Shown here: positions 7,599 through 15,055 of the stretch, piece by piece
How positions within the stretch are numbered: position 1 is the first letter of the stretch
Layout: each line of letters opens with the position of its first letter
Source: JAVBLV01 sp031553195
Lineage (GTDB): Bacteria; Bacteroidota; Bacteroidia; Bacteroidales; P3
NCBI GenBank assembly: GCA_031553195.1
Contig: JAVBLV010000070.1
Coordinates: 1 to 25,037, forward strand
DNA length: 25,037 bases
Direction of reading: 5' to 3'
Made by a program: the position numbers and the translations under genes
The notes under the pieces: model-generated
Told to the model about the DNA's origin: nothing
The model's input: only the letters and a program-made list of their open reading frames with translations
Database searches by the model: none

Positions 7599-7810
7599 TT
7601 ATCTGTTAGCATCGACTATATAAGCCAATATTTGTTCCGCCAAAAGAAAGTCATGTAAACGTCCCAGTTCCCCCGAATCCGGCAAGGTATTCTTTCAATT
7701 CCTTTGAAGTAACCTCGTTTTCGATCGCTAATTTTTCTATCTTTTTGTCAACAGTAATCATTTTGAGCAGAATCAGGCAAATGACAAATAGCTCCGGCAA
7801 GAGAAGGCGT
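7599..7810 (-). pseudogene. Decayed fragment resembling the C-terminus of trigger factor
   Basis: Two minus-strand frames together give one plausible protein tail. The first reads TVDKKIEKLAIENEVTSKEL followed by KEYL. After a +1 shift near 7680 the second reads PDSGELGRLHDFLLAEQILA followed by YIVDANR and a stop at 7599-7601. The pattern (T-V-D-x-x-I-x-x-L-A, then ELK-x-x-L, then G-x-L-x-x-L-x-x-x-LL-x-E-x-x-L-x-x-I) resembles the end of trigger factor, a ribosome-bound chaperone and prolyl isomerase. The N-terminal ribosome-binding and PPIase domains are absent. It lies directly downstream of mtgA. The assignment rests on motif recollection only, and an unrelated helical protein is possible. 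Confidence 0.4.
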
Positions 7811-7816
7811 ATTATT

Positions 7817-8629
7817 TCAAGACTTTTTTTTCTTTTTCTTTGAAGATTTCGGAGATGGTTTTGTTGTTTCTTTCTCAAAATCGACGGGACCGATAAGTTG
7901 CATTAAAGTTTGAATTTTAGCAGCCCTGCCGCCTAAGTAACGGGTTGGTTTTGAAGGATTCCGCCTTAACGGACTCGGCAAGCAAGCGGCCAAAAGGGCG
8001 GACTCCCGCGGACTAAGGTTTGCCGCAGATTTATGAAAATAATAGTTTGCCGCGGCATTCGCGCCATAAATTCCATCCCCAAATTCGATCACATTCAGGT
8101 ATACTTCCATAATCCGTTCTTTATTCCAAAAAAGCTCTATTAAACACGTAAAATAAGCTTCAAGTCCTTTGCGCACAAAATTTCTATGAGGCGTAAGAAA
8201 AACGTTTTTTGCAGTTTGCATGCTAATGGTGCTCCCTCCACGAGTGCGTTTTCCTTTTTTCCTTTCTTCCATCGCCATCTGGATTTGTTTCATATCAAAC
8301 CCGTTGTGCGTCAAAAACAAATTGTCTTCCGAAGCCACAACTGCTTTGACTAAATAAGGAGAAATCTTTTCTATAGGCATCCAGTCTTTTTTAATCCGGA
8401 TTTCGCGTTTATCGCTAAACGCCTGTTCGCAAACGCGTATAATCATCAACGGCGTAATGGGCGGATTGACAAAACGATATAGGATGGTTGTAAAAATAGA
8501 AAGCAGGAAGCATGCTAATATAATCTTTCCTGCCAGTTTAAGAATTCGTGAAAAACGAGACTTGCCTTTTGACTTCCCCTTCGATTTTCCTTTCTTTGAG
8601 TGATCTTCTGATTTCTTTCTTGTTTTCAA
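7817..8629 (-). CDS. mtgA: Monofunctional peptidoglycan glycosyltransferase
   Basis: This 270-aa GT51 enzyme polymerises lipid II into glycan strands at the outer face of the inner membrane. A very basic cytosolic N-terminus with three KGKS-type repeats (about residues 12-25) is followed by one membrane helix (about 34-52). The GT51 motifs come in order: VASEDNLFLTHNGFD with catalytic Glu101, RGGSTISMQTAKNVFL (130-145), and RIMEVYLNVIEFGDGIYGA (172-190) with Glu175. There is no transpeptidase domain, so it is the monofunctional type. The start is a TTG at 8629, since no in-frame ATG exists upstream near it and the next internal Met is beyond the membrane helix. The C-terminus ends in a run of six lysines before the final serine. 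A TATCTTTG box lies at 8737-8744. Confidence 0.93.
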   Translation of the reverse strand: MKTRKKSEDHSKKGKSKGKSKGKSRFSRILKLAGKIILACFLLSIFTTILYRFVNPPITPLMIIRVCEQAFSDKREIRIKKDWMPIEKISPYLVKAVVASEDNLFLTHNGFDMKQIQMAMEERKKGKRTRGGSTISMQTAKNVFLTPHRNFVRKGLEAYFTCLIELFWNKERIMEVYLNVIEFGDGIYGANAAANYYFHKSAANLSPRESALLAACLPSPLRRNPSKPTRYLGGRAAKIQTLMQLIGPVDFEKETTKPSPKSSKKKKKKS

Positions 8630-8736
8630 CGAATAATGAAATGTATTAATGTTATAATTGAGCCGGAATAAAACGGTTTGTGTAATTATTTCATTTTTAG
8701 CAAAATAATAGATTGCAAGCCTTCGGATTTTCTATA

Positions 8737-8744
8737 CAAAGATA
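8737..8744 (-). promoter_or_regulatory. -7 promoter box for mtgA
   Basis: TATCTTTG on the minus strand matches TAnnTTTG, about 107 nt upstream of the TTG start. No -33 TTG at ideal spacing. Confidence 0.4.
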
Positions 8745-9011
8745 AGATTTAATAAATAAAAAGTGTGTTTTCAAGTCCAAAATACTTCATACAGTGTATT
8801 CGGTAAAACATGCAGATCATGCTTGACATGTAGGAGTATGTTGTTTCCCCTATTTTGGATATCAATCAACGCATGTCTTTTAGATTACCTCGATTTTTGT
8901 CACGAAACCGTTTTTTCAGGGGGAGATATATAAAGATGAAAAAATTTAATTAATTTATAATGAATTGACTAGAATGCGTTTTCTATTTGCTGAATATTCC
9001 AAATTAGGAAT
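8745..9011. other. Gene-free stretch between mtgA and the ABC permease
   Basis: No gene is supported. It contains an imperfect palindrome near 8810-8833 (ACATG at one end, CATGT at the other) and minus-strand codons around 8770-8920 that run open with one stop but match nothing recognised. It may hold an unidentifiable gene relic. Confidence 0.4.
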
Positions 9012-9038
9012 TGATTGAATGATGGAGTAATTCAATCA
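9012..9038. terminator. Hairpin downstream of the ABC-2 permease gene
   Basis: Nine-bp perfect arms (TGATTGAAT at 9012-9020, ATTCAATCA at 9030-9038) with a 9-nt loop, 23 nt after the permease stop on the minus strand. There is no proper T-run, so the terminator role is uncertain. Confidence 0.4.
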
Positions 9039-9061
9039 CTCAGCCGCGCAATTAAGCAAAA

Positions 9062-10168
9062 TTATTGAAGCCGTATTTTAAATTTCTTCAAACTAACGGC
9101 TGTTAAAAAAACCGCCATCCCCAGCAATATTCCGAATTCTTTGGCAACAGATAAAATACCTTGTCCTTGTATCATAATCTTCTTTATCCCGATGATATAC
9201 CACTTTGCAGGAATAATATTTGAAATCCATTGCAGAATAGAAGGCATGCTCTCATTTGGGAAAATCATTCCCGAAAGCAACATTACGGGCATCATTAATC
9301 CCATTCCTGAAATAAGCATCGCAGCTGCCTGCGTTTTCACGATAGAAGATATCAAAATTCCCAATGATAAAGCGCCCACAATAAAAGTAAATGAAAAAAG
9401 AAATAACCAGAATAAATTGCCGCTAACAGGCACGCCAAGCACATATACCGAAAGTAGTAATATAGTAACCAGGTTAACGCAAGACAATACAAAATAAGGG
9501 ATTACTTTTGCCAATATAATATAAATCGGCTTTATGGGAGAAACCAGCAATACTTCCATTGTTCCTACCTCCTTTTCCTTAACAATAGCAATAGAGGTCA
9601 TCATGGCGCAAATAAGCATCAATATCAATCCCATAATTCCGGGAACAAAATTATAAGCGCTTTTTAATTGCGGATTATAGAGCATTTTTATTTGAGGAAT
9701 TATTTGAAAGGGAATATTATTTAAGGATAATAATTCCTGCTGGTAATCCCCAATAATACTCGAAGCATATTGAATAACCATTTGGGAAGCGTTGGGATCG
9801 GAAGCGTCGACAATAAGTTGAACGCCGGCTTTTCCCGTATGCAAAAGGTTATCGGAAAAATGTTGATCGAAAACAACGACAAGTTCCACGTCTCCTTTTC
9901 GGAATATATCATTTATCTCGCCCGGCATTTTCAATTCCGAAACGATGTCAAAATATTCGCTGGCCTGCAAACGATTTATAATTTGCTTTGTGGAATTGTC
10001 TTTAGAGAGGTCGTAAACAGCGACTTTTACATTTTTTATTTCGGAACTAAGGGCAAACCCGAAAATAAGAATCTGGGCAATGGGAATTCCCAATAATACC
10101 AATATTGTTCGTTTATCGCGAAGGATATGGTAAAATTCTTTCTTTACAAAAGCAAATAATTGTCTCAT
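9062..10168 (-). CDS. ABC-2 type transporter permease (YhhJ/YbhR-like)
   Basis: This 368-aa inner-membrane permease belongs to an ABC exporter. It has the ABC-2 layout: an N-terminal amphipathic region and first helix (FVKKEFYHILRDKRTILVLLGIPIAQILIFGFAL), a large extracytoplasmic domain (about residues 45-175, with VAVYDLSKD and ELVVVFDQHFSDNL), then five helices with the coupling segment AIVKEKEVGTMEVLLVSPIKP and the terminal region GMIFPNESMPSILQWISNIIPAKWYI. The family pumps drugs or envelope compounds together with a YbhF-type ATPase. No ATPase, membrane-fusion protein or TolC gene adjoins it; the only candidate ATPase here is at 15056-16003, also on the minus strand. A good promoter lies upstream at 10250-10279. 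Confidence 0.92.
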   Translation of the reverse strand: MRQLFAFVKKEFYHILRDKRTILVLLGIPIAQILIFGFALSSEIKNVKVAVYDLSKDNSTKQIINRLQASEYFDIVSELKMPGEINDIFRKGDVELVVVFDQHFSDNLLHTGKAGVQLIVDASDPNASQMVIQYASSIIGDYQQELLSLNNIPFQIIPQIKMLYNPQLKSAYNFVPGIMGLILMLICAMMTSIAIVKEKEVGTMEVLLVSPIKPIYIILAKVIPYFVLSCVNLVTILLLSVYVLGVPVSGNLFWLFLFSFTFIVGALSLGILISSIVKTQAAAMLISGMGLMMPVMLLSGMIFPNESMPSILQWISNIIPAKWYIIGIKKIMIQGQGILSVAKEFGILLGMAVFLTAVSLKKFKIRLQ

Positions 10169-10249
10169 TTATTCTTTGCAGAAACAGCTTTTTTAATCAA
10201 TCCGAAATAACCACATTTAAATCATGCTCTTCGTCAATTTTGGCTTTTG

Positions 10250-10279
10250 CAAAAGTAAACAAAATACCTTTTTATCAAA
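10250..10279 (-). promoter_or_regulatory. Bacteroidetes-type promoter for the ABC-2 permease
   Basis: On the minus strand TACTTTTG (10250-10257) is preceded by TTTG (10276-10279) at 18 nt spacing, close to the TTTG-N19-21-TAnnTTTG consensus. The leader is about 80 nt. This makes the permease its own transcription unit. Confidence 0.55.
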
Positions 10280-10433
10280 AATAAGCAAATCAGGTTATTC
10301 TAAAAAGACAGCAAGTTGATATCAATAAGGGCGAAAAAGAAATATAAAACCGTTATAACTCGATGATTTATTCAAAACACGGGCATTCTAACGTTCATCC
10401 GAGAAAATTCCAATAAAAGCCATTATTTTTTTG

Positions 10434-10441
10434 TACTTTTG
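10434..10441 (+). promoter_or_regulatory. -7 promoter box for the ftsE-like gene
   Basis: TACTTTTG fits TAnnTTTG, leaving a leader of about 139 nt before the ATG at 10580. The leader holds a weak AAGGTG/CGCCTT stem (from about 10459) and a short CTTGTTAA tandem (about 10491-10506). No clear -33 element. Confidence 0.45.
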
Positions 10442-10579
10442 TTCCTGTCTAATAATCAAGGTGTTTTTTCATTAACGCCTTATATTTTACCTTGTTAACT
10501 TGTTAAATATCAAATTACTTAATAAGTAAACAGAGTATAGAGACAAAAGTTTTAGGAATCATTTTTAAGAGCTAATAAC

Positions 10580-11284
10580 ATGGACGCTATTGTAAATGAA
10601 GATCTTATTCCTCAAAAAGAAGACGATGCAATTATTTCGCTGAAGAATGTATCTGTTTGTCAATATGGGACATATATTCTTAAGAATGTAAACCTGTCTA
10701 TTAATAAAGGAGAATTTGTCTATTTAATAGGCAAAAGCGGAACGGGAAAAACATCCTTACTGCGGTCTCTGTATGTCGATTTTCCTATTGCCGAGGGAGA
10801 AGGAGAAGTTTGTGGAATTTCTTTGGGGAAAATAAAGCGAAAAAATATTTCGCTTCTCCGGCGTAAAATAGGAATTATATTTCAAAGCTTTCAATTGCTT
10901 ACTGATAGGGATGTTTATAACAACCTGTATTTCGTTCTTAGAGCTACGGGCTGGAAAGATAAAACCGCTATTGAGGAGCGAATTGTAAAATCGTTGGAAT
11001 CTGTTTATCTGGCCGACAAAATTCGAAAACCTATTTACCAACTTTCGGAAGGAGAGCAACAGCGAGTAGGAATTGCCAGAGCATTGGTAAACGAACCGGA
11101 ATTAATTCTGGCCGACGAGCCTACAGGAAATCTGGATCCTATTACCTCTGAAGAAATAATGAAATTGCTGAAAATTATCAACGAAGAGAAGAAAACAACA
11201 ATTGTGATTGCTACGCATGACTATATAACCCTTGATAAATTCCGTTCCCGTATCGTTTACTTTGAAAACGGCACTATTATGTAA
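10580..11284 (+). CDS. ftsE: FtsE-like ABC transporter ATP-binding protein
   Basis: This 234-aa ABC ATPase has all nucleotide-binding motifs: Walker A GKSGTGKTS (51-59), Q-loop IIFQSFQLL (98-106), signature LSEGEQQRVGIARAL (154-168), Walker B LILADEPTG (174-182) and the switch His in IVIATHDY. The sequence between, such as LRRKIGIIFQSFQLLTDRDVYNN, is typical of FtsE, which with FtsX activates septal peptidoglycan hydrolases during division. No ftsX is adjacent; in Bacteroidetes the two are often separated, so that does not argue against FtsE. A LolD/MacB-type ATPase is the main alternative. The start ATG gives a 17-residue extension before the first strand. An Omp85-type gene follows 111 nt later on the same strand. 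Confidence 0.8.
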   Translation: MDAIVNEDLIPQKEDDAIISLKNVSVCQYGTYILKNVNLSINKGEFVYLIGKSGTGKTSLLRSLYVDFPIAEGEGEVCGISLGKIKRKNISLLRRKIGIIFQSFQLLTDRDVYNNLYFVLRATGWKDKTAIEERIVKSLESVYLADKIRKPIYQLSEGEQQRVGIARALVNEPELILADEPTGNLDPITSEEIMKLLKIINEEKKTTIVIATHDYITLDKFRSRIVYFENGTIM

Positions 11285-11395
11285 GAATTACTTTGTCCGT
11301 TTTTGTTCACAAGCCAATTATACTTGAAATTGATTATAATTGCGAAACAAACGCAACTTTCAATAGCGAAGATGATACATACTTTAATTCAAAAA

Positions 11396-12730
11396 ATGAG
11401 AAACAAAATATTACTATATATCTTGTTTTCATGTATGTTTATCCATCCTTCTTATGCTCAGAAAATATCGGAATCTCCTATTTTGTCGGCTAATTTCAAA
11501 AAAAATGACACCCTTTCTTATACAAAAGGGTGGAAAATAGTTCCATTACCTGTATTTGGTTATTCTTCAGATCTCGGATTTAATATCGGAGCGTACGCAA
11601 GCCTTATTGATTATGGCGATGGAACATTATTTCCCGATTATAAACATCAGTTTGAAGTACTTTTACGATATAATACCAATATATCCGGCGTAGGTCAGTT
11701 ATTGTACGATTCGGAATTTCTGATTCCGAAATTCCGGACGACTTTTAATTTGACTTACATGCTGGATAAAGTTTTTCCATTTTACGGATTTAATGGTTAT
11801 GAGTCGCCTTACTTTGCCGACAAAGGCAATGCCTTTTATGCTTATAGCCGGGAATTGTTCAAATTTACATCTGACTTGCAGAAAGACATATGGAAAAATA
11901 TCAGGTGGGTCGGGGGATTTTCTTTTTACTCCTATGATATTAATAGCGTAATGTCTTCCCATAGAAAGGATTCTGTTCCGGTAAATAATGCGGATACTTC
12001 TCTGTATGACGCGTATATTTCAAAAAATGTATTGTCTGAAAATGAACGTTCCGGAGGAAATGTCCTTTATTTTAAAGTGGGTTTTCTTTATGATACCCGC
12101 GACTTTGAACGGGCGCCGACCAAAGGTATAGCGACGGAACTTACTTTTATGGGTTCTCCGGATTTTTTCACGCACAATCAATATTCTCACATCAAAGTAT
12201 CTTTAATTCATCGCCAGTATATTACCCTTTTCCCCAAACGTCTTGTTTTGGCCTATCGTTTAGCTTATCAAGGAACGCTGGTAGGGAACGCTCCTTTTTA
12301 TGTCCAACAAAACCTACATACCATCTTTCCGAACAAAACTTACCACGAAGGAGTAGGAGGAGATGCAACTGTGCGCGGAATACTGCCCAACAAAGTGGTT
12401 GGCGACGGCATGTTTTGGGCAAATATAGAATCCCGTATACAGATCGCCGATTTCAAATTTTTTAAAAACGACTTTTATATTGCGCTCAATCCTTTCTTCG
12501 ATTGTGGAATTGTTACGCAAAAGTATAAAGAACAGGAATTAAGAGATGCCGTCGGTACAAGCGAATATAATTTTTTGAGCGGAGACGGCGAACGATTGCA
12601 TAAAACTTTGGGACTAGGGGGGAAATTAGCAATGAATCAAAACTTCATCCTAAGCCTTGAAGTCGGATTTGCATTAGATAAACGCGACGGGAATTATGGT
12701 ATTTATGCTGGAATGTATTATTTGTTTTAA
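11396..12730 (+). CDS. Omp85/D15-superfamily outer membrane protein (surface antigen)
   Basis: The frame is open from a TTG at 11303, but the ATG at 11396 is chosen because it begins a signal peptide (MRNKILLYILFSCMFIHPSYAQ); this gives 444 aa. The mature protein is a beta-barrel of the bacterial surface antigen (Omp85) type without obvious POTRA domains. Supporting signatures are VPLPVFGYSSDLGFNIG near the start, YFKVGFLYDTRDFERAPTKG (the D-x-R-(D/N)-x-x-x-P-T-x-G strand motif), and GGDATVRGILPNKVVGDG, the loop-6 VRG motif that enters the barrel. The C-terminus (GNYGIYAGMYYLF) ends in Phe, as in outer-membrane proteins. The protein family includes BamA, TamA and smaller barrels of unknown role; this one matches the last group. 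Confidence 0.88.
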   Translation: MRNKILLYILFSCMFIHPSYAQKISESPILSANFKKNDTLSYTKGWKIVPLPVFGYSSDLGFNIGAYASLIDYGDGTLFPDYKHQFEVLLRYNTNISGVGQLLYDSEFLIPKFRTTFNLTYMLDKVFPFYGFNGYESPYFADKGNAFYAYSRELFKFTSDLQKDIWKNIRWVGGFSFYSYDINSVMSSHRKDSVPVNNADTSLYDAYISKNVLSENERSGGNVLYFKVGFLYDTRDFERAPTKGIATELTFMGSPDFFTHNQYSHIKVSLIHRQYITLFPKRLVLAYRLAYQGTLVGNAPFYVQQNLHTIFPNKTYHEGVGGDATVRGILPNKVVGDGMFWANIESRIQIADFKFFKNDFYIALNPFFDCGIVTQKYKEQELRDAVGTSEYNFLSGDGERLHKTLGLGGKLAMNQNFILSLEVGFALDKRDGNYGIYAGMYYLF

Positions 12731-12797
12731 AATAAAAGTCTAACAAAAAAACAAGAATTAGCCGGATGAGAATAACCAATTGATAATGCGCGGTTAA

Positions 12798-12989
12798 ATC
12801 TCTTTCTTTGGTTCCGGCTCCATAGAATCTGCCCACCGAACAGTGATACAAAAGCGCATGAAACTTTCAGGACAGCATTGGTCGATACCGGGAGCCAAAA
12901 ATATGCTAAAGATTAGAACTCTTTATATGAATCAACAGTGGCATAAAGTAATAGATACTGTTAACTCTAAAAGTAAATTGGCCGCTTAA
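12798..12989 (+). pseudogene. Transposase C-terminal relic (DDE type, copy 1)
   Basis: Sixty-three codons remain open after an in-frame stop at 12795-12797. They contain FGSGSIESAHRTVIQKRMK and GAKNMLKIRTLYMNQQW and end in SKLAA. The G-S-G-x-I-E-S-x-x-R pattern carries the final catalytic Glu of a DDE transposase, and the G-A-x-N-x-L-x-x-R tail with a following W is typical of ISKra4- or UPF0236-like transposases; I cannot pin the family. The N-terminal two-thirds is missing. After the stop, TGACATGCACCC resembles TGTCATACGCCC after the related fragment at 20582-20686 and may be the element's end. Confidence 0.75.
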
Positions 12990-13050
12990 TGCGACATTTT
13001 GACATGCACCCCATAACAAACTGAATGCCTAACATCAGTAAATAATTCAC

Positions 13051-13058
13051 TATATTTG
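13051..13058 (+). promoter_or_regulatory. -7 promoter box for the hydrogenase-like sensor gene
   Basis: TATATTTG matches TAnnTTTG, 59 nt before the ATG at 13118. It starts about 35 nt past the apparent end of the transposase relic. No TTG at the expected -33 position. Confidence 0.5.
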
Positions 13059-13117
13059 TAATTTATTTTTCAAAGGGGTAGAGACTTATCTATTGTTTCT
13101 CAAAGTTATATCATTTT

Positions 13118-14968
13118 ATGGAATCATTTCCTATTATTTCAATAGACCGGAAAAAATGCGCTGTATGTTATGCTTGCGTACGCGGCTGTCCGGTAAAAGC
13201 CATCCAGATCAGAAAAGACCAAGTTTTTCCTGAAATAGATTCCCAAAAATGCATCGGATGCGGAAGTTGTATCAATTCATGTGCATTCTGCGCTATTTCG
13301 TATCATGATTCTTGCAATGAAGTAAAAGCATTGCTTCGATCAGGAGTAAAAGTAGCCGCCATATGCGATCCTGCCATAGCCGGAGAATTCGACGATATTA
13401 CCGATTATCGCAAATTTGTAGAAATGATACGGTTATTGGGGTTTGAATATGTAAACGAAGTTTCGTTTGGAGTCGATTTAATTGCCGGAAAATTCAAAGC
13501 GTTGGTAGATGATTTTAAAGGGAAGTATTACATTACAGCCAACTGCCCGGCAATTGTTACTTACATAGAAAAGTTTTATCCCGAATTATGCGCGAATCTA
13601 TCTCCTTTTGTTTCTCCTGCCGCCGCAACCGCTCTAACCGTTCGCAAACAATTCGGCGAGGATACGAAAATTGTATATATTTCGCCCTGCGTTGCGGCAA
13701 AACAAGATGTCAATCGTTTTACCGAATGGACAAAAATCGATGCTGTTCTTACTTTTATAGAATTACGCGAATTGTTCCGCGAATTCAAAATTAAAGAAAG
13801 TAATTTAGAGTATTCCGATTTTGATAAACCCTATGGTTATAAGGGATCGTTGTACTCCATTCCCAACGGCTTTTTCGAAGCGGGAAATATTGATTTCGGA
13901 CTATTAACCGGGAATAATGTTACTGTGCAAGGTAAAACCGATTCGCTGGCATGCGTAAAGCAATTTTCGGAAAGCATCGATTTTATTAAATGCAATTTCA
14001 ACTTGTTTTTTTGCGAGGGATGTTTGTCGGGGCCGGGGATGTCTAAAAAAAGCGGGAAATACATAAAACATACTTTCATAACTGATTATGCAAAAAAACG
14101 ATTGGCCGGATTCAACAAAAAGTCATGGGAAGAGGCGCAGGAATTGTATTCGAAGGATTCAAACCTGGCAACAAGCTACCATAACCATTCCATCTTTTTA
14201 CCTCCTCCCTGCGAAGAGGAAATTCAAGAAGCGCTTAAACTTATTCATCCCGACAGGGCAGAACAACCCAATTGCAGCGCCTGCGGGTATGAAAATTGCA
14301 GGGAACTGGCCGTGGCCGTTGCGCAAGGAATTGCCGTCCCCGATATTTGTTATATGAATTCTCAACAAGGAATTCGCAGCCATAATCAATTGCTCAAAAA
14401 AGTAAACAAGCAATTAAACGAGGCAACCACAGAAATAAGCGATCTGAAAAAAACAATTGAAATGGAAAGGGCAGAATTAAATGTAAAAAACAATTCTTTT
14501 TCGGTTCTTATTCAAAATGTGAATGCAGGGATTGTTATTGCCGATAAAGATCTTAAAATTGTAGAATCAAACCGCAGTTTCATCGAAATATTGGGGGACG
14601 ACGCCAAAGAAATAGACGAAGTGATTCCTTTTTTGGTGGGAGCCAATCTGAATACCTTAATTCCCAAACCATTAGTTACTCAATTCAATTATATTTTCAC
14701 GGGGAACGAGAATGTCTTGAACAAAGACATCGAATTTTCGGATAAATTAATCAATGTGACTCTATTTTCTTTAATTCCCGGAAAACTTGCCGGCGCTATT
14801 TTCCGGAACCTACATTCGGCCGAAGAACGTCCTGAAGAGATTATCCACCGCGTAACGGAAGTAATAGAGGAGAATCTTCGCCAGGTGCAGCAAATAGGGT
14901 TTATATTAGGAGAAGGGGCCAGTAAAACGGAAAAAATGTTGAATTCCATTATAAAATCATATAAATAG
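13118..14968 (+). CDS. [FeFe]-hydrogenase-like sensor protein with Fe-S and PAS domains
   Basis: This 616-aa, apparently cytosolic protein has, in order, two [4Fe-4S] ferredoxin motifs (Cys14/17/20/24; Cys45/48/51 plus 55/58), an iron-only hydrogenase large-subunit C-terminal domain (about 75-320), an extra Fe-S domain (NCSACGYENCREL, Cys386/389/394/411), a coiled coil (about 425-457) and a PAS-like domain (about 460-575). H-cluster motifs are altered. L1 reads TANCPAI (140-146) where catalytic enzymes have TSCCPxW. L2 reads SPCVAAK (189-195), and L3 reads FFCEGCLSGPG (297-307), with CxxC instead of CxxxC. This fits the sensory group C hydrogenases, which are thought to sense H2 or redox state and pass it to a phosphatase, kinase or cyclase partner. 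The usual SpoIIE-phosphatase or NuoE/F-like partners are not adjacent. Confidence 0.9.
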   Translation: MESFPIISIDRKKCAVCYACVRGCPVKAIQIRKDQVFPEIDSQKCIGCGSCINSCAFCAISYHDSCNEVKALLRSGVKVAAICDPAIAGEFDDITDYRKFVEMIRLLGFEYVNEVSFGVDLIAGKFKALVDDFKGKYYITANCPAIVTYIEKFYPELCANLSPFVSPAAATALTVRKQFGEDTKIVYISPCVAAKQDVNRFTEWTKIDAVLTFIELRELFREFKIKESNLEYSDFDKPYGYKGSLYSIPNGFFEAGNIDFGLLTGNNVTVQGKTDSLACVKQFSESIDFIKCNFNLFFCEGCLSGPGMSKKSGKYIKHTFITDYAKKRLAGFNKKSWEEAQELYSKDSNLATSYHNHSIFLPPPCEEEIQEALKLIHPDRAEQPNCSACGYENCRELAVAVAQGIAVPDICYMNSQQGIRSHNQLLKKVNKQLNEATTEISDLKKTIEMERAELNVKNNSFSVLIQNVNAGIVIADKDLKIVESNRSFIEILGDDAKEIDEVIPFLVGANLNTLIPKPLVTQFNYIFTGNENVLNKDIEFSDKLINVTLFSLIPGKLAGAIFRNLHSAEERPEEIIHRVTEVIEENLRQVQQIGFILGEGASKTEKMLNSIIKSYK

Positions 14969-14970
14969 AG

Positions 14971-15030
14971 ACAGGGGCCTGATTTAAATGAATGAATGTT
15001 TATCGCTTATTCAAAATCATTTCCCTGTCA
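14971..15030. terminator. Hairpin between convergent genes
   Basis: The outer arms GACAGGG and CCCTGTC close a longer imperfect stem that includes GATTT...AAATC and TGAAT...ATTCA. It lies in the 87-nt gap between the plus-strand sensor gene and the minus-strand ABC ATPase, so it may serve both. The internal mismatches make it a moderate call. Confidence 0.5.
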
Positions 15031-15055
15031 ATTTTCAACTAAGAGTAAAACCTTC

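Noticed and set aside
8770..8930. Possible minus-strand gene relic between mtgA and the ABC permease
   Set aside because: The frame is open with one stop but no motif or start is recognisable, so no call is justified.
11303..11395. Longer N-terminus for the Omp85-type protein (TTG at 11303)
   Set aside because: It would place 31 residues ahead of a complete signal peptide that starts at the ATG at 11396.
13118..14968. Catalytic [FeFe] hydrogenase
   Set aside because: H-cluster motifs L1, L2 and L3 deviate and a PAS domain is fused; a sensor fits better.
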